This document shows, piece after piece, positions 52,536 to 62,966 of a DNA stretch of 64,000 nt. The notes beneath the pieces are model-generated. The model made no database searches. It saw only the letters and a list, made by a program, of their open reading frames with translations, and had not been told where the DNA came from. Origin of the DNA: Deferribacterales bacterium Deferri_01 (GTDB taxonomy: Bacteria; Chrysiogenota; Deferribacteres; Deferribacterales; Geovibrionaceae); the NCBI GenBank assembly GCA_001603805.1, contig LUZY01000013.1:751229-815228 (forward strand), read 5' to 3'. Position 1 is the first letter of the stretch; every line of letters starts with the position of its first letter. Position numbers and translations under genes: made by a program.

Positions 52536-53284
52536 ACGCTCCCTATTGTAAGAATCTCCGGTCCCCTGTCCGTTATAGCAACGGTATTTTCGTAATGTGC
52601 CGCCAAACTGCTGTCCGCGGTGACAGCTGTCCAGCCATCAGAGAGGGTTTTGGTTTCATAGGAACCGGCTGTGACCATCGGTTCAACGGCTATTACCATT
52701 CCCGCTTTCAGACGTAGTCCCCTGCCGGGGCGTCCAAAGTTGGGTATGGTGGGCTCTTCATGCATGCTTCGCCCTATACCGTGACCGAAAAAGTCTCTAA
52801 CGACAGCAAAACCGTTCTTTTCAACGGTTTGCTGAACTGCACTGGAGATATCGGAAAGCCTGTTCCCGACCCGTGCATTTTCTATTCCATTAAAAAAAGA
52901 TTCCTCAGTGACACTGATAAGCCTTGCGGCCTCTTCAGAGATCTCACCCACAGGGTAAGTTCTTGCTGCATCACCATGGAAACCTTCTTTGAATGCGCCT
53001 ACATCTACCGTAATAATATCGCCCTCGCTCAGGACCCTTTCGGAAGGTATTCCATGCACTACAACCTCATTTACAGAGGCGCAGACACTTGCCGGATACC
53101 CGTGATATCCCTTAAAGGACGGAAAGGCAGACCGAGAGTTTATTATATTTTCAGCAAACTTGTCAATATCTTTTGTTGTGATACCGGGTTTGATGAAGGA
53201 AGAGAGCTTATCAAGAACTTCCCACACTATGCCGCAGGGGATTCTCATAAGCTCTATCTCTTTCTTGGATTTAAGGAATACCAT
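52532..53284 (-). CDS. map: methionine aminopeptidase type I
   Basis: 250 residues. Metal ligands are visible: [16 protein letters not shown] (two Asp), the [12 protein letters not shown] block with its His, and Glu residues in VIAVEPMV and YENTVAITD. It removes the initiator Met from nascent proteins. The ATG overlaps the adk stop by one base (TAATG). Confidence 0.97.
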   Translation of the reverse strand: MVFLKSKKEIELMRIPCGIVWEVLDKLSSFIKPGITTKDIDKFAENIINSRSAFPSFKGYHGYPASVCASVNEVVVHGIPSERVLSEGDIITVDVGAFKEGFHGDAARTYPVGEISEEAARLISVTEESFFNGIENARVGNRLSDISSAVQQTVEKNGFAVVRDFFGHGIGRSMHEEPTIPNFGRPGRGLRLKAGMVIAVEPMVTAGSYETKTLSDGWTAVTADSSLAAHYENTVAITDRGPEILTIGSV

Positions 53285-53931
53285 TAACCAAGTATCCTTT
53301 TTATCTTAACGTAAACGTCATCCGGATTCCCTTCACCATCCACTTCTGTAAATTTACCGCTGTTTCCGTAGTAACCTTTAAGAAGCGAAGTAGTTTCATG
53401 GTAAACTTTCAGACGGTTTTTGATCGTATCTTCCCTGTCATCATCCCTGTGAGCAAGTGTAGTACCGCAAAGGTCGCATACACCGCCAACTTTCGGAGGA
53501 TTATACTTAATGTGGTAAACTTTGCCGTCTTTAGGGCAGCTTCTTCTGCCAACAGCCCTTTCAACAAGGAGCCCGTCAGCAACATTAAGGCTGATGATAT
53601 GAGTAATCTCTGTTTTGAGATCATTCTTAAGCATAGCATCAAGAGCTTCCGCCTGTGCTATGGTTCTGGGAAAACCGTCAAAAATAACACCTTTAGCACA
53701 ATCAGGAGAGGCGAGCCTGTCCTTCATGAGACCGATAATAAGGCTGTCAGGTACAAGTTGTCCAGCATCCATATATACTTTAGCCTCTTTGCCAAGGGGT
53801 GTCTGATCTTTTACAGCCTGACGGAGAAGATCACCGGTAGAAATCTGCACCAGACCGTAGTCACGGATGATGTATGCAGACTGCGTTCCTTTGCCTGCTC
53901 CGGGAGGCCCGAGAAATATCATATTTATCAT
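53284..53931 (-). CDS. adk: adenylate kinase
   Basis: 215 residues. P-loop is LGPPGAGKGTQ near the N-terminus, FDGFPRTIAQAEAL is the AMP-binding block, and a long LID domain carries Cys in RRSCPKDG and CDLCGTT, so it may be the metal-stabilised form. The start overlaps the secY stop by 4 bp (ATGA). Confidence 0.97.
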   Translation of the reverse strand: MINMIFLGPPGAGKGTQSAYIIRDYGLVQISTGDLLRQAVKDQTPLGKEAKVYMDAGQLVPDSLIIGLMKDRLASPDCAKGVIFDGFPRTIAQAEALDAMLKNDLKTEITHIISLNVADGLLVERAVGRRSCPKDGKVYHIKYNPPKVGGVCDLCGTTLAHRDDDREDTIKNRLKVYHETTSLLKGYYGNSGKFTEVDGEGNPDDVYVKIKRILG

Positions 53932-55244
53932 ATGAGGCTTCTCCCTTTTATTCTGCCTTTCTTAAGGAAACCATCGTAGTTGTGTGACACAAGGTGTGTT
54001 TCTATCTTGCTGATAACATCCATACCAACACCAATCACAATCAGAAGGCTCGTTCCGCCGAAGTAGAAGGGAACATTGAATCCTGAAATGAAAAGCTGGG
54101 GCAGGAGGGCTACAGCTGAAAGATAAATGGCACCAACGAAGGTAAGCCTTGAAAGTACATAATCTATGAATGCAGCAGTGTGTTCACCGGGTCTTTTACC
54201 GGGAATAACGCCGCCGCCTTTGTTGATGTTTTCAGCAATGTCAGTCGGGTTGAAGATGATCGACGTATAAAAGTAAGTAAAGAAAACGATCATTACAAGC
54301 GAGAAAACATAATACATAGCCGAGCTGGGTGTAAACCAGAAGCTGATTTTCTGCACTATTTCATTAGTGGAGAAAGTTGCAAGCGTGCTGGGAACTGCCA
54401 GAATCGACATAGCGAATATTATAGGTATAACACCTGCGGGGTTCAGTTTAAGAGGAAGATATGAATTATTCACATTCCCCTGCTGAGGTCCGTTCATCGC
54501 TCTTTTAACATGCTGAATTGGAAGACGCCTCTGGGACGTTTCCATAAAGACAATTGCCGCTGTAACAGCAAGAACTATAGCAAGCACAATGATAAGCGTG
54601 ATGATCTGAAGCTCACCTGTTTGTACGAGTGTGAAAGTTCTGCTGATAGCTGAGGGGAAAGAAGCCACGATACCTGCGAAGATAAGAACGGAAATACCGT
54701 TTCCAAGTCCGCGTTCGGTAATCTTTTCACCAAGCCACATAAGGAATATTGTACCTGTGGTAAGAGTGATTGTGGTAACTATTCTAAAACCCCAACCGGG
54801 AAACATGACAACATGAACGCCACCGGGCGATGTCATGCTTTCAAGACCGATTGCAATCCCCATACCCTGAATAGCACTGATAAAAACTGTGCCGTAGCGG
54901 GTATATTTTGTGATTTTTTCCCTGCCTTCGCTCCCTTGCTTCTTAAGCTCCGCAAGGTGCGGAACCGCAACCGTGAGAAGCTCAAGTATAATAGCAGCAG
55001 AGATATATGGCATAATGCCGAGACCGAATACCGTAAGCTTTGACAGGGCGCCCCCGGTGAACATGTCGAAGAAACCGAGAAGGTTTCCGGACTGTTGAGC
55101 AAAAAACTCGCTGAGTGCGCCGCCGTCAATGCCAGGAGTCGGCACGTGTGCGCCGATCCTGTATATGAAGAGGAAAAGAAGAGTATAGAAAATTCTTTTC
55201 CTCAGCTCCGGTATCGAGAAAATATCCTCGAATTTCTTCAACAT
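53928..55244 (-). CDS. secY: Sec translocon channel subunit SecY
   Basis: 438 residues, ten transmembrane helices. Plug and lateral-gate signatures RIGAHVPTPGID, MFTGGALSKLTVFGLGIMPY, YTRYGTVFISAIQGMG, KITERGLGNGISVLIFAGI and the late FFTYFYTSIIFNPTDIAEN with GGVIPGKRPG are intact. Sits between rplO and adk as normal. Confidence 0.98.
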   Translation of the reverse strand: MLKKFEDIFSIPELRKRIFYTLLFLFIYRIGAHVPTPGIDGGALSEFFAQQSGNLLGFFDMFTGGALSKLTVFGLGIMPYISAAIILELLTVAVPHLAELKKQGSEGREKITKYTRYGTVFISAIQGMGIAIGLESMTSPGGVHVVMFPGWGFRIVTTITLTTGTIFLMWLGEKITERGLGNGISVLIFAGIVASFPSAISRTFTLVQTGELQIITLIIVLAIVLAVTAAIVFMETSQRRLPIQHVKRAMNGPQQGNVNNSYLPLKLNPAGVIPIIFAMSILAVPSTLATFSTNEIVQKISFWFTPSSAMYYVFSLVMIVFFTYFYTSIIFNPTDIAENINKGGGVIPGKRPGEHTAAFIDYVLSRLTFVGAIYLSAVALLPQLFISGFNVPFYFGGTSLLIVIGVGMDVISKIETHLVSHNYDGFLKKGRIKGRSLI

Positions 55245-55250
55245 ACCTTA

Positions 55251-55700
55251 TTACTCCGGAGTAACTACTTCTCCGCCGGCTGCTTTGATTTTATCAGCAG
55301 CAGCAGCGGATACTTTTTCAACATCAAACTTAAGTTTTTTGCTGAGTTCTCCGTCACCGAGAACCTTGACACCGTCTTTATTGCCGCGCACAAGTCCTTT
55401 CTCTTTAAGAGTAAGGATATTCACTGTTTCGCCGTCATTAAAGCGGTTGTTTATATCTTCAAGGTTAACGATCTCATATACTGTGGCAAATTTGGCATTA
55501 TTGAAGCCTCTTTTGGGGAGTCTTCTTGTAAGGGGCATCTGACCGCCTTCAAATCCGGGTCTTATTCCCCCGCCTGAACGAGCCTTCTGTCCTTTTGTAC
55601 CTTTGCCGGCAGTGGTACCCTGACCGCTTGCAGAGCCGCGGCCGAGTCTTTTTCTTTTCTTTCTGGAGCCTTCGGCAGGCCTGAGATCATGAAGTTCCAT
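55251..55700 (-). CDS. rplO: 50S ribosomal protein uL15
   Basis: 149 residues. Opens [20 protein letters not shown], followed by the glycine-rich [20 protein letters not shown] and [20 protein letters not shown]. The ATG at 55700 follows a GTG three bases earlier. It lies 3 bp after rpsE: the rpmD gene usually found here is missing. Confidence 0.97.
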   Translation of the reverse strand: MELHDLRPAEGSRKKRKRLGRGSASGQGTTAGKGTKGQKARSGGGIRPGFEGGQMPLTRRLPKRGFNNAKFATVYEIVNLEDINNRFNDGETVNILTLKEKGLVRGNKDGVKVLGDGELSKKLKFDVEKVSAAAADKIKAAGGEVVTPE

Positions 55701-55703
55701 CAC

Positions 55704-56207
55704 TTATTCTCCCGGTTTGGCTATGATTTCTTCAATCTTTTTGCCCCTAACCTGTGCAACTTCGTTAAGGGTACGCATTTTGCTGAAACCGTCCAGTATC
55801 GCAAAAAGCGAGTTGTATGGGTTTCTGCTGCGTGTGCTTTTGCAAAGAATGTTCTGTACGCCGGCAAGTTCAAGGAGGGCGCGTGTTACGCTTCCTGCGA
55901 TGATACCTGTACCGGGAGCAGCGGGCTTCATCACGATTTCAGTGGAGACATATTTGCCCACTGTAGCATGAGGAATAGTTCCGTTCACGACAGGAACCTC
56001 AATGAGGTTCTTCTTTGCGTATTCAAGGGCTTTCTTTATAGCGTCCGGCACTTCTCTAGCCTTTCCGTAACCGATGCCAACGTGACCTTCGTAGTCACCG
56101 ACGACAACTGTCGCTGTGAATTTGAAGATGCGTCCGCCCTTTACAACTTTTGTAACTCTGCCTATATGAACAACTTTATCTACAAGTTGACTTTCGTTGT
56201 TATTCAA
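55704..56207 (-). CDS. rpsE: 30S ribosomal protein uS5, TTG start
   Basis: 167 residues. Core motifs VVHIGRVTKVVKGGRIFKFT, VGIGYGKAREVPDAI and the C-terminal AAPGTGIIAGSVTRALLE. The proper start appears to be TTG at 56207 (encoding NNNESQLVDK onward), 6 bp after TAGGAGG; the ATGs further upstream lie inside rplR and would add an atypical extension. Helps tRNA selection accuracy. Confidence 0.95.
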   Translation of the reverse strand: MNNNESQLVDKVVHIGRVTKVVKGGRIFKFTATVVVGDYEGHVGIGYGKAREVPDAIKKALEYAKKNLIEVPVVNGTIPHATVGKYVSTEIVMKPAAPGTGIIAGSVTRALLELAGVQNILCKSTRSRNPYNSLFAILDGFSKMRTLNEVAQVRGKKIEEIIAKPGE

Positions 56208-56217
56208 AGCAAACCTC

Positions 56218-56583
56218 CTAGAATTCCAGGCCGGCTTCGCGAGCCGCATCTGCAAGAGCTTTTATTCTACCATGGTAGAGGAAACCGCCCCTGTCAAAAA
56301 CCACCTTTTCTATGCCTTTTTCCTTAGCACGCTCGCCGATAACCTTACCGACTTCCTTCGCAGCTTCAATATTAAGAACGCCTTTGAATTTCTCTTTGAG
56401 AACTGTTTCAAGCGAACTAGCGGCAACAATTGTGTTGCCGGTAGTATCGTCTATTATCTGAGCGTATATGAATCTGTTGGATTTATTAACCGCAAGTCTG
56501 GGAGCGCAGGGTGTGCCTGACACTTTTTTGCGCACTCTTGCGTGCTTCCTTCTTATAGTAGCTTTTTTATTAATTTTGCTCAC
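56218..56583 (-). CDS. rplR: 50S ribosomal protein uL18
   Basis: 121 residues. [20 protein letters not shown] at the start and [20 protein letters not shown] near the end are signatures of uL18, which binds 5S rRNA. Ends 11 bp before the rpsE TTG. Confidence 0.97.
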   Translation of the reverse strand: MSKINKKATIRRKHARVRKKVSGTPCAPRLAVNKSNRFIYAQIIDDTTGNTIVAASSLETVLKEKFKGVLNIEAAKEVGKVIGERAKEKGIEKVVFDRGGFLYHGRIKALADAAREAGLEF

Positions 56584-56594
56584 TATAACGCTCC

Positions 56595-57134
56595 TTATTT
56601 CTTACCAGTTTTACCGGCTTTTCTTATTATCTTTTCGCCGGCGTATCTGACACCCTTGCCTTTATAAGGCTCAGGCTGTCTGATTTTTCTGATGTTAGCG
56701 GCAGTTTGACCTACAAGCTGCTTGTCTATGCCCCTGACAACAATAACGGTGTTGCCTTCCATTGCGAACTCTATCCCAGCAGGAGGAGCCACAACAACGG
56801 GGTGAGAAAACCCTAAGGAGAGGTCGAGGTCCTTTCCTTTAAGAGCCGCTCTGTAACCAACGCCATGAATTTCAAGTTTCTTTTCGAAACCTTTTGTAAC
56901 GCCATCAACCATGTTTGAGATAAGCGTACGGGTCAGGCCGTGTACAGAACGGGACAGCTTAGATTCGTCTTTCCTGCTAACTGTGATCGTGTTTGCTTCG
57001 ACAGCAACCTCGGAGTTGTCGTGCAGACTGTGTTCAAGTTTCCCTTTGGGACCTTCAACACAGCACACATTACTGTCGAGAGTGACCTTCACTCCTGCAG
57101 GTATTGTAATAGGTTTCTTGCCTATTCTTGACAT
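56595..57134 (-). CDS. rplF: 50S ribosomal protein uL6
   Basis: 179 residues. [18 protein letters not shown] opens it, [20 protein letters not shown] sits in the second domain, and [18 protein letters not shown] ends it. A two-domain large-subunit protein near the factor-binding centre; 11 bp upstream of rplR. Confidence 0.97.
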   Translation of the reverse strand: MSRIGKKPITIPAGVKVTLDSNVCCVEGPKGKLEHSLHDNSEVAVEANTITVSRKDESKLSRSVHGLTRTLISNMVDGVTKGFEKKLEIHGVGYRAALKGKDLDLSLGFSHPVVVAPPAGIEFAMEGNTVIVVRGIDKQLVGQTAANIRKIRQPEPYKGKGVRYAGEKIIRKAGKTGKK

Positions 57135-57146
57135 TTACGCGCTCCC

Positions 57147-57545
57147 TTACCAAATCTGGCAGATATATTCTCCGCCAACTTTATCCAATATGCACTGTTT
57201 AACTGTTTTAACACCCTCAGAAGTGGAAATGATTCCATTACCGAGACCGCCGAGAACGGGTTTAAGATTTTTGTTGTTTACATATACTCTTCTGCCGGGC
57301 TTGCTAACTCTTTTGAGTCCCCTGATAACGGGTTCGCCGCCGTCAGTGTATTTCAGATACACAACAATTTTCTTCAGGTTTTCTTCGGATACAACACGGT
57401 AGCTTTTCACGTATCCTTCAGATCTGAAGTTTTCTATAATCGCCTCTTTAATTTTGGAATGAGGGATTACAACTTCAGATTTTTTAACCATAAAAGCGTT
57501 GCGCAGTCTGGCAAGCATATCAGCAATCGGATCAGTCATGCTCAT
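57147..57545 (-). CDS. rpsH: 30S ribosomal protein uS8
   Basis: 132 residues, MTDPIADMLARLRNA at the start and LGGLGNGIISTSEGVKTVKQ near the end. Binds 16S rRNA and, in known species, represses the spc operon. The ATG at 57545 with AGGAG upstream is used; an internal ATG two codons later is possible. Confidence 0.97.
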   Translation of the reverse strand: MSMTDPIADMLARLRNAFMVKKSEVVIPHSKIKEAIIENFRSEGYVKSYRVVSEENLKKIVVYLKYTDGGEPVIRGLKRVSKPGRRVYVNNKNLKPVLGGLGNGIISTSEGVKTVKQCILDKVGGEYICQIW

Positions 57546-57555
57546 TCTATTTCTC

Positions 57556-57741
57556 CTACCAGCTTGATTTTCTTACGCCGGGAATCTCGCCTTTCAGAGC
57601 AAATTTTCTGAAGCAGATCCTGCACATGTTAAATCTTCTCAGGAAAGCTCTTGGACGACCGCATATGGGGCAGCGGTTGTATTCCCTGACTTTAAACTTT
57701 TTCTTCTTAAAGGCATGATTATATTTAGCCTTAGTTGCCAC
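57556..57741 (-). CDS. rpsZ: 30S ribosomal protein uS14, zinc type Z
   Basis: 61 residues with two CxxC pairs ([17 protein letters not shown]). This short, zinc-binding version replaces the ~100-residue form of E. coli. Overlaps the rplE stop by 11 bp. Confidence 0.97.
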   Translation of the reverse strand: MATKAKYNHAFKKKKFKVREYNRCPICGRPRAFLRRFNMCRICFRKFALKGEIPGVRKSSW

Positions 57742-58285
57742 TTTCAGCCTCCTCGAAGGGCATACCGAGAGCGCGGAGAAGTTCTCTTGCTTCCTCGTCG
57801 GTTTTAGCCGTAGTAGTGATTATGATGTCCATCCCTCTGATCTTGTCGATTTTGTCAAACTCGATCTCAGGAAAAACGATCTGCTCTTTAAGACCCATAG
57901 CATAGTTGCCGCGTCCGTCGAAGGATTTAGCGCTGACGCCTTTGAAATCTCTCACCCTGGCGAGGGCGATTCTTGTGAATCTCTGAAAGAATTCATATGC
58001 CGTGTTACCTCTGAGAGTAACTTTGCATCCTATTGGCATCCCCTCTCTGAGTTTGAAAGCGGCTATAGATTTCTTGGCTCTTGTCACGACAGGTTTCTGA
58101 CCTGCGATTATTGTCATATCGCTAAGTGCGTGGTCAACAACCTTGGAGTTCGTAACAGCTTCGCCGAGACCCATGTTGAGAACTATTTTCTCAATTTTAG
58201 GCACCTGCATGATGTTCTCATAAGAGAACTTTTTCATGAGGGCAGGAACAACTTCCTTAAGGTATTTTTCTTTAAGCTCTGCCAT
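57731..58285 (-). CDS. rplE: 50S ribosomal protein uL5
   Basis: 184 residues with [11 protein letters not shown], the [20 protein letters not shown] block and the [20 protein letters not shown] end. Binds 5S rRNA and P-site tRNA. 2 bp after rplX. Confidence 0.98.
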   Translation of the reverse strand: MAELKEKYLKEVVPALMKKFSYENIMQVPKIEKIVLNMGLGEAVTNSKVVDHALSDMTIIAGQKPVVTRAKKSIAAFKLREGMPIGCKVTLRGNTAYEFFQRFTRIALARVRDFKGVSAKSFDGRGNYAMGLKEQIVFPEIEFDKIDKIRGMDIIITTTAKTDEEARELLRALGMPFEEAESGN

Positions 58286-58287
58286 TG

Positions 58288-58617
58288 TTAATCCTTATCG
58301 ATGACTTCACCGTCGCACTTGGCGAAGCGGGCTTTTTTTCCGTTTTCCAGAGTTTTAATGCCGAGTCTAGTGCCTTTTTTGCTTTTCTGGCTGTAGTACA
58401 TAACATTTGATATGTCTACCGGCATCTCTTTCTCAACGATTCCGCCTTCAGGATTCAGGGGACCGGGTTTAGTGTGTCTTTTAACAACGTTAGTGTTTTC
58501 AAGTATCACTTTACCGTTCTTCCTGTCAACCTTAAGAATCTTGGCGATTTTGCCCTTATCCTTTCCGGTGGTGACGATTACGGTGTCGTCTTTTTTAAGT
58601 TTATACTTTGCCTGCAT
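58288..58617 (-). CDS. rplX: 50S ribosomal protein uL24
   Basis: 109 residues with a KOW motif ([20 protein letters not shown]) and [20 protein letters not shown]. An assembly initiator of the large subunit that also borders the exit tunnel. 12 bp after rplN. Confidence 0.97.
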   Translation of the reverse strand: MQAKYKLKKDDTVIVTTGKDKGKIAKILKVDRKNGKVILENTNVVKRHTKPGPLNPEGGIVEKEMPVDISNVMYYSQKSKKGTRLGIKTLENGKKARFAKCDGEVIDKD

Positions 58618-58629
58618 ATTCTCGTCTCC

Positions 58630-59001
58630 TTAAAGCACTTCGGGAGCCATAGAGCATATCTTGAGGAAGCCTTTTCCTCTAAGCTCTCTTGCTACGGGTC
58701 CGAAAACCCTTGTTGCGATGGGCTCCAGGTTGTTTTTGTTAAGAAGCACGGCTGCATTATCATCAAACTTGATGTAAGTTCCGTCTTTACGGCGGCTTTC
58801 TTTAGCTGTGCGGACTATGACAGCCTTGACAACTGTTCCTTTCTTGACGTTTCCGTCCGGAGCAGCTTCCTTCACGCTGGCAACTATGATGTCGCCCACA
58901 TAGCCGTATCTTATCTTTGAACCGCCAAGAACCTTGATGCAAAGAAGCTCTTTGGCTCCGGAGTTGTCGGCTACTCTGAGACGTGATTCAACCTGTATCA
59001 T
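58630..59001 (-). CDS. rplN: 50S ribosomal protein uL14
   Basis: 123 residues, [19 protein letters not shown] and [20 protein letters not shown] as signature blocks. Part of an intersubunit bridge. 12 bp after rpsQ. Confidence 0.98.
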   Translation of the reverse strand: MIQVESRLRVADNSGAKELLCIKVLGGSKIRYGYVGDIIVASVKEAAPDGNVKKGTVVKAVIVRTAKESRRKDGTYIKFDDNAAVLLNKNNLEPIATRVFGPVARELRGKGFLKICSMAPEVL

Positions 59002-59013
59002 TACTGTAACCTC

Positions 59014-59286
59014 TTACTCTGATATAACTTCAACAGAACGCTCGATAATGCGCTTAACCATCCAGCACTTATCTTTGCTGAGGGGACGTACTTCAGATAT
59101 CTCGACGGTGTCGCCTATTCTGCATTCGTTCGCCTCATCATGAGCCTTGAACTTTTTACTCTGTTTAACGAATTTGTGGTATCTGCTGTGAAGCCTAAGG
59201 TTTTCAACCTTAACGACAACGGTTTTATCCATTTTGTCGCTTACCACAACTCCTCTTCTGACTTTTCTTGCTGCTTTTTCGCTCAT
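59014..59286 (-). CDS. rpsQ: 30S ribosomal protein uS17
   Basis: 90 residues with [17 protein letters not shown] and a [22 protein letters not shown]-fold core. Binds the 5' domain of 16S rRNA. 10 bp after rpmC. Confidence 0.97.
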   Translation of the reverse strand: MSEKAARKVRRGVVVSDKMDKTVVVKVENLRLHSRYHKFVKQSKKFKAHDEANECRIGDTVEISEVRPLSKDKCWMVKRIIERSVEVISE

Positions 59287-59296
59287 TACAGACCTC

Positions 59297-59494
59297 TTAC
59301 TGCTCTGCGCTTTCAGCCATACGCTGGCTGAGAACGGTTTTGATCCTTGCGATATCTTTCTTCATCTTGTTGATGGCAGAAGTATCTTCAAGGTCGCCTG
59401 TCGCAAGTTTGAAGCGGGTTCTGAAAAGATCCTCACGAAGCTGGCGTTCTTTTTCAACGAGATCTTTCACATTCATATCTTTGAATTCGCTCAT
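59297..59494 (-). CDS. rpmC: 50S ribosomal protein uL29
   Basis: 65 residues, helical, starting [20 protein letters not shown] and ending [14 protein letters not shown]. The ATG at 59494 overlaps the rplP stop by 4 bp and has GGAGG upstream; the longer open frame to 59530 is inside rplP. Located at the tunnel exit. Confidence 0.96.
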   Translation of the reverse strand: MSEFKDMNVKDLVEKERQLREDLFRTRFKLATGDLEDTSAINKMKKDIARIKTVLSQRMAESAEQ

Positions 59495-59913
59495 TCTGCC
59501 GCCTCCGTTTCCCTGAATACGAACTTGCATCTTACGGGAAGCTTGTGAGATGCGAGCCTGAAAGCTTCTCTCGCCTGTTCTTCCGTAACGCCGGCTATCT
59601 CATAAAGGATAGTGCCGTTTTTAACTTCGGCTACATAGTATTCCACCGCACCTTTACCTTTACCCTGTCTAACTTCAAGGGGTTTTTTGGTAACGGGTTT
59701 GTGGGGGAAAATACGGATAGTCACCGTACCGCCTCTTTTAACATATCTGTTGATCGCGATCCTTGCAGATTCGATCTGGCGGCTTGTTATACGACCATTA
59801 TCAAGAGACTGAAGACCGAAGTCTCCAAAAGCCACTTTGTGACCTTTGTTGGCTTTGCCTTCGTTGCGTCCCTTGAACTGTTTTCTGTATTTCATTCTTT
59901 TTGGCATCAACAT
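59491..59913 (-). CDS. rplP: 50S ribosomal protein uL16
   Basis: 140 residues, [20 protein letters not shown] opens it, and [20 protein letters not shown] and [20 protein letters not shown] follow. Sits close to the A site of the peptidyl transferase centre. The ATG directly follows the rpsC stop. Confidence 0.98.
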   Translation of the reverse strand: MLMPKRMKYRKQFKGRNEGKANKGHKVAFGDFGLQSLDNGRITSRQIESARIAINRYVKRGGTVTIRIFPHKPVTKKPLEVRQGKGKGAVEYYVAEVKNGTILYEIAGVTEEQAREAFRLASHKLPVRCKFVFRETEAAE

Positions 59914-60573
59914 TTACTCAACTCCTGCTGCTGCCCTGTTTCTCTCTTCAACTATCTCACCGGTGAAAACCCAGACTTTAATGCCTGTGATACCGTAAGT
60001 AGTTAGAGCTTCAGTCGTGCCGTAGTCGATGTCAGCTCTGAGAGTCTGAAGGGGCACCCTTCCTTTGATGTACCACTCAGTTCTAGCCATATCAGCACCA
60101 GCAAGACGTCCGCTGCACGCAACTTTAATGCCGAGTGCGCCGGATTTCATAGCCTGAAGAACAGCTTTTTTCATTGCTCTTCTGAAGGCGATACGTCTCT
60201 GAAGCTGCATAGCTATATTCTCAGCAACGAGCTGAGCGTTGGTTTCGGGTTTCTTGATCTCACGGATTACAAGAAGAACCTCAGCCTTTGTTATATTTTT
60301 AAGCTCAACTTTAAGCTTTTCAATTTCGGCGCCTTTTTTGCCGATTACGATTCCGGGTCTGCTGGTATTGAGGGTAACGCGCACTTTTGCGCCCATACGC
60401 TCAATGCCGATGCCTGCTATGCCGGCCTGGAAAAGCCTTTTTTTGAGGAATTCACGTATTTTGATGTCTTCAAGAAGGTTTGTTCTGTACTCCTTCTTTC
60501 CGGCATACCATACTGAAACCCAAGGCTTGTTAACACCTAATCTATACCCGTAAGGGTGAACTTTGTGTCCCAC
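59914..60573 (-). CDS. rpsC: 30S ribosomal protein uS3
   Basis: 219 residues. [18 protein letters not shown], the KH domain with [13 protein letters not shown], and the C-terminal [20 protein letters not shown]. Forms part of the mRNA entry helicase site. 11 bp after rplV. Confidence 0.98.
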   Translation of the reverse strand: MGHKVHPYGYRLGVNKPWVSVWYAGKKEYRTNLLEDIKIREFLKKRLFQAGIAGIGIERMGAKVRVTLNTSRPGIVIGKKGAEIEKLKVELKNITKAEVLLVIREIKKPETNAQLVAENIAMQLQRRIAFRRAMKKAVLQAMKSGALGIKVACSGRLAGADMARTEWYIKGRVPLQTLRADIDYGTTEALTTYGITGIKVWVFTGEIVEERNRAAAGVE

Positions 60574-60584
60574 TAAAACCTCCG

Positions 60585-60917
60585 TTAATCCGAAAGCACA
60601 ACGGTGATGTGGCTTGTTTTCTTACGAATAAGAGAAGCCCTGCCGTATGCTCTGGGTGTGTACCTTTTCCACGCCGGACCTTCATCAATCCTGATCTCTT
60701 TAACGTAAAGCTTGCTTACGTCTCTGTAATCCTGATTTTCCTCAGCATTGGCGGCAGCGGATTTTATCGTTTTGTAGATATACTCAGCAGCCTTTTTGGG
60801 CGTGAACTTCAGCATAGCAAGAGCCTCGTCAACTTTCTTACCTCTTACGAGGTCAGCAACGGGGCGTGCTTTTCTGGGAACTAATCTTACAAATTTTGCA
60901 CGTGCTACTGCTTCCAT
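60585..60917 (-). CDS. rplV: 50S ribosomal protein uL22
   Basis: 110 residues: [20 protein letters not shown] and the loop ending [19 protein letters not shown] that lines the exit tunnel. I use the ATG at 60917, one base after the rpsS stop; the open frame up to 60986 lies within rpsS. Confidence 0.97.
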   Translation of the reverse strand: MEAVARAKFVRLVPRKARPVADLVRGKKVDEALAMLKFTPKKAAEYIYKTIKSAAANAEENQDYRDVSKLYVKEIRIDEGPAWKRYTPRAYGRASLIRKKTSHITVVLSD

Positions 60918-60918
60918 C

Positions 60919-61200
60919 TTATCTACCCTTGACCTTTTTATCATCCTTTTTGTGCCCTTTGAAAGTTCTTGTAAGTGCGAACTCACCGAGCTTGTGTCCG
61001 ACCATGTTTTCAGTCACATAGACGGGGATGAATTTATTTCCGTTATGAACCGCAAGTGTAAGACCTATCATGTCGGGAGTTACTGTGCTTCTTCTTGACC
61101 AGGTTTTAATGACTTTTTTGTCACCTGTTTCTTTAGCTACAGTAACCTTCTTCATGAGATGGTCATCAATAAACGGCCCTTTTTTTAATGATCTAGGCAC
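60919..61200 (-). CDS. rpsS: 30S ribosomal protein uS19
   Basis: 93 residues, [15 protein letters not shown] and [17 protein letters not shown]. Located in the head near uS13. 12 bp after rplB and one base before rplV. Confidence 0.98.
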   Translation of the reverse strand: MPRSLKKGPFIDDHLMKKVTVAKETGDKKVIKTWSRRSTVTPDMIGLTLAVHNGNKFIPVYVTENMVGHKLGEFALTRTFKGHKKDDKKVKGR

Positions 61201-61212
61201 ATTTTCCTCCTA

Positions 61213-62040
61213 TCACTTCTTACGAGCGGAAACAATATACTTGTTCGAAGGTTTTTTCTTTGAACGAGTCTTGTATCCTTTCGTGGGTTTACCCCAAGGT
61301 GTAACAGGGTGACGACCGCCGCTTGTGCGTCCTTCACCACCACCGTGCGGGTGATCCACAGGGTTCATCGCAACCCCTCTAACAGTAGGTCTTATACCCA
61401 GCCAGCGTGAACGACCGGCTTTGCCAAGGCTCACGTTTTCGTGTTCCTGGTTGCTGACCTGACCAATAGAGGCTTTGCATTCGGCTTTTACAAGCCTGAT
61501 TTCGCCTGAAGGAAGTCTAAGGTGGCAATATGCGCCCTCTTTTGAAAGAAGCTGTGCATATGTTCCTGCTGAGCGGGCAAGCTGTCCGCCTTTTCCGGGT
61601 CTGAGTTCAACGTTGTGAACAACTGTACCCACAGGTATATCTTTCAGCGCTTTCGCGTTTCCGGGTTTGATATCCGCAGACAAACCGCTGTGGATAACAT
61701 CACCGACATTCATTCCGATCGGAGCAAGGATATATCTTTTTTCACCGTCCTCGTAAGCTACGAGAGCGATTCTTGCGCTTCTGTTAGGGTCATATTCTAT
61801 TGTCTTGACCCTAGCGGCTATCTCATCCTTGTTCCTCTTGAAGTCGATCAGACGGTACTTTCTTTTTTCACCGCCGCCTTTATGTCTTGTGGTAATTCTA
61901 CCGTGGTTGTTACGTCCGCCGGTTTTCTTGAGCGCTACAACCAGACTTTTCTCAGGCTTGTCTGCGGTTACCTCTGCAAAGTCAGAATTTGATCTGAACC
62001 TTACGCCGTCCGAGGTAGGTTTATACTTCTTGATTCCCAT
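61213..62040 (-). CDS. rplB: 50S ribosomal protein uL2
   Basis: 275 residues: [37 protein letters not shown], the key [20 protein letters not shown] block and the basic C-terminus. Needed for peptidyl transferase activity and subunit joining. 11 bp after rplW. Confidence 0.98.
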   Translation of the reverse strand: MGIKKYKPTSDGVRFRSNSDFAEVTADKPEKSLVVALKKTGGRNNHGRITTRHKGGGEKRKYRLIDFKRNKDEIAARVKTIEYDPNRSARIALVAYEDGEKRYILAPIGMNVGDVIHSGLSADIKPGNAKALKDIPVGTVVHNVELRPGKGGQLARSAGTYAQLLSKEGAYCHLRLPSGEIRLVKAECKASIGQVSNQEHENVSLGKAGRSRWLGIRPTVRGVAMNPVDHPHGGGEGRTSGGRHPVTPWGKPTKGYKTRSKKKPSNKYIVSARKK

Positions 62041-62051
62041 TTAAGCCTCTC

Positions 62052-62333
62052 TTACACGAACTCGAGTTTCTCACCTTCGGCCAGAACAACGATGGCTTTC
62101 TTCCAGTCTTTACGTTTACCCATCATACGTCCGAACCTTTTCTTCTTCCCTTTGCAGTTAAGTGTGCGCACGGAAGCAACTTTGACGCTGAAAAGTTCCT
62201 CTACAGCTTCTTTGATGAGGAACTTGTTGGCTCTGGGGTCAACTGCGAAAGTCACCATATTCTCCTCTTCTTTGAGGTTAACGGCTTTCTCGGTGATCAG
62301 AGGTTTCTTGATTACGTCATAAACTGTCAACAT
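62052..62333 (-). CDS. rplW: 50S ribosomal protein uL23
   Basis: 93 residues: [18 protein letters not shown] and [20 protein letters not shown], then a basic [20 protein letters not shown]. Docking site for trigger factor and SRP. The start overlaps the rplD stop by one base. Confidence 0.97.
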   Translation of the reverse strand: MLTVYDVIKKPLITEKAVNLKEEENMVTFAVDPRANKFLIKEAVEELFSVKVASVRTLNCKGKKKRFGRMMGKRKDWKKAIVVLAEGEKLEFV

Positions 62334-62956
62334 TATCCTAAAACCTCCTCAATTCTCGCTATGCTATCCTGAAGGACAATAATTTTGCGTGAATTGATTA
62401 TGTCGTAAACGTTGAGTCCGTTTACATTAAGCAAGTCTACGTAAGGTATATTGCGGAATGCTCTTGCAACCTTTTCGTCAAGCTCTTTAAAGACAACCAG
62501 CACTTTTCTGTCAGCATTGAAATTCTTAAGTATAGCAACAGCTTCTTTTGTTTTTCCATCCTCAACTTTGAGGGCATCTACAAATATAAGGCTGCCGTCT
62601 TCCTGTTTAGCTCTGAGAGCTGATTTCATTGCGTTCTTAATCTTTTTCTTAGGCATAGAGAAAGAGTAATCCCTAGGTTGCGGACCAAAAATAGTCGCAC
62701 CGCCTCGCCACAAGGGGGATTTTATGGAGCCGGCTCTGGCGCGTCCGGTTCCTTTCTGTTTGTAGGGCTTCTTACCGCCGCCCTCTATTTTTGCTCTGTT
62801 GAGAGTGGCATGAGTTCCTGCCCTTTTGCCTGCAAGCTGCATAACCACGACTTCGTGCATCAGCGCAGGTTTTACGGGGTAGGAAATGATGGAATCATTT
62901 ATCTCCACCGTGCCGACCTTCTCATTTTTTACATTCACAAGTTCGAATGATGCCAT
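62333..62956 (-). CDS. rplD: 50S ribosomal protein uL4
   Basis: 207 residues: [38 protein letters not shown] and [20 protein letters not shown], the loop that reaches into the exit tunnel. In E. coli uL4 also represses this operon. 10 bp after rplC. Confidence 0.98.
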   Translation of the reverse strand: MASFELVNVKNEKVGTVEINDSIISYPVKPALMHEVVVMQLAGKRAGTHATLNRAKIEGGGKKPYKQKGTGRARAGSIKSPLWRGGATIFGPQPRDYSFSMPKKKIKNAMKSALRAKQEDGSLIFVDALKVEDGKTKEAVAILKNFNADRKVLVVFKELDEKVARAFRNIPYVDLLNVNGLNVYDIINSRKIIVLQDSIARIEEVLG

Positions 62957-62966
62957 TTAAATGCCT

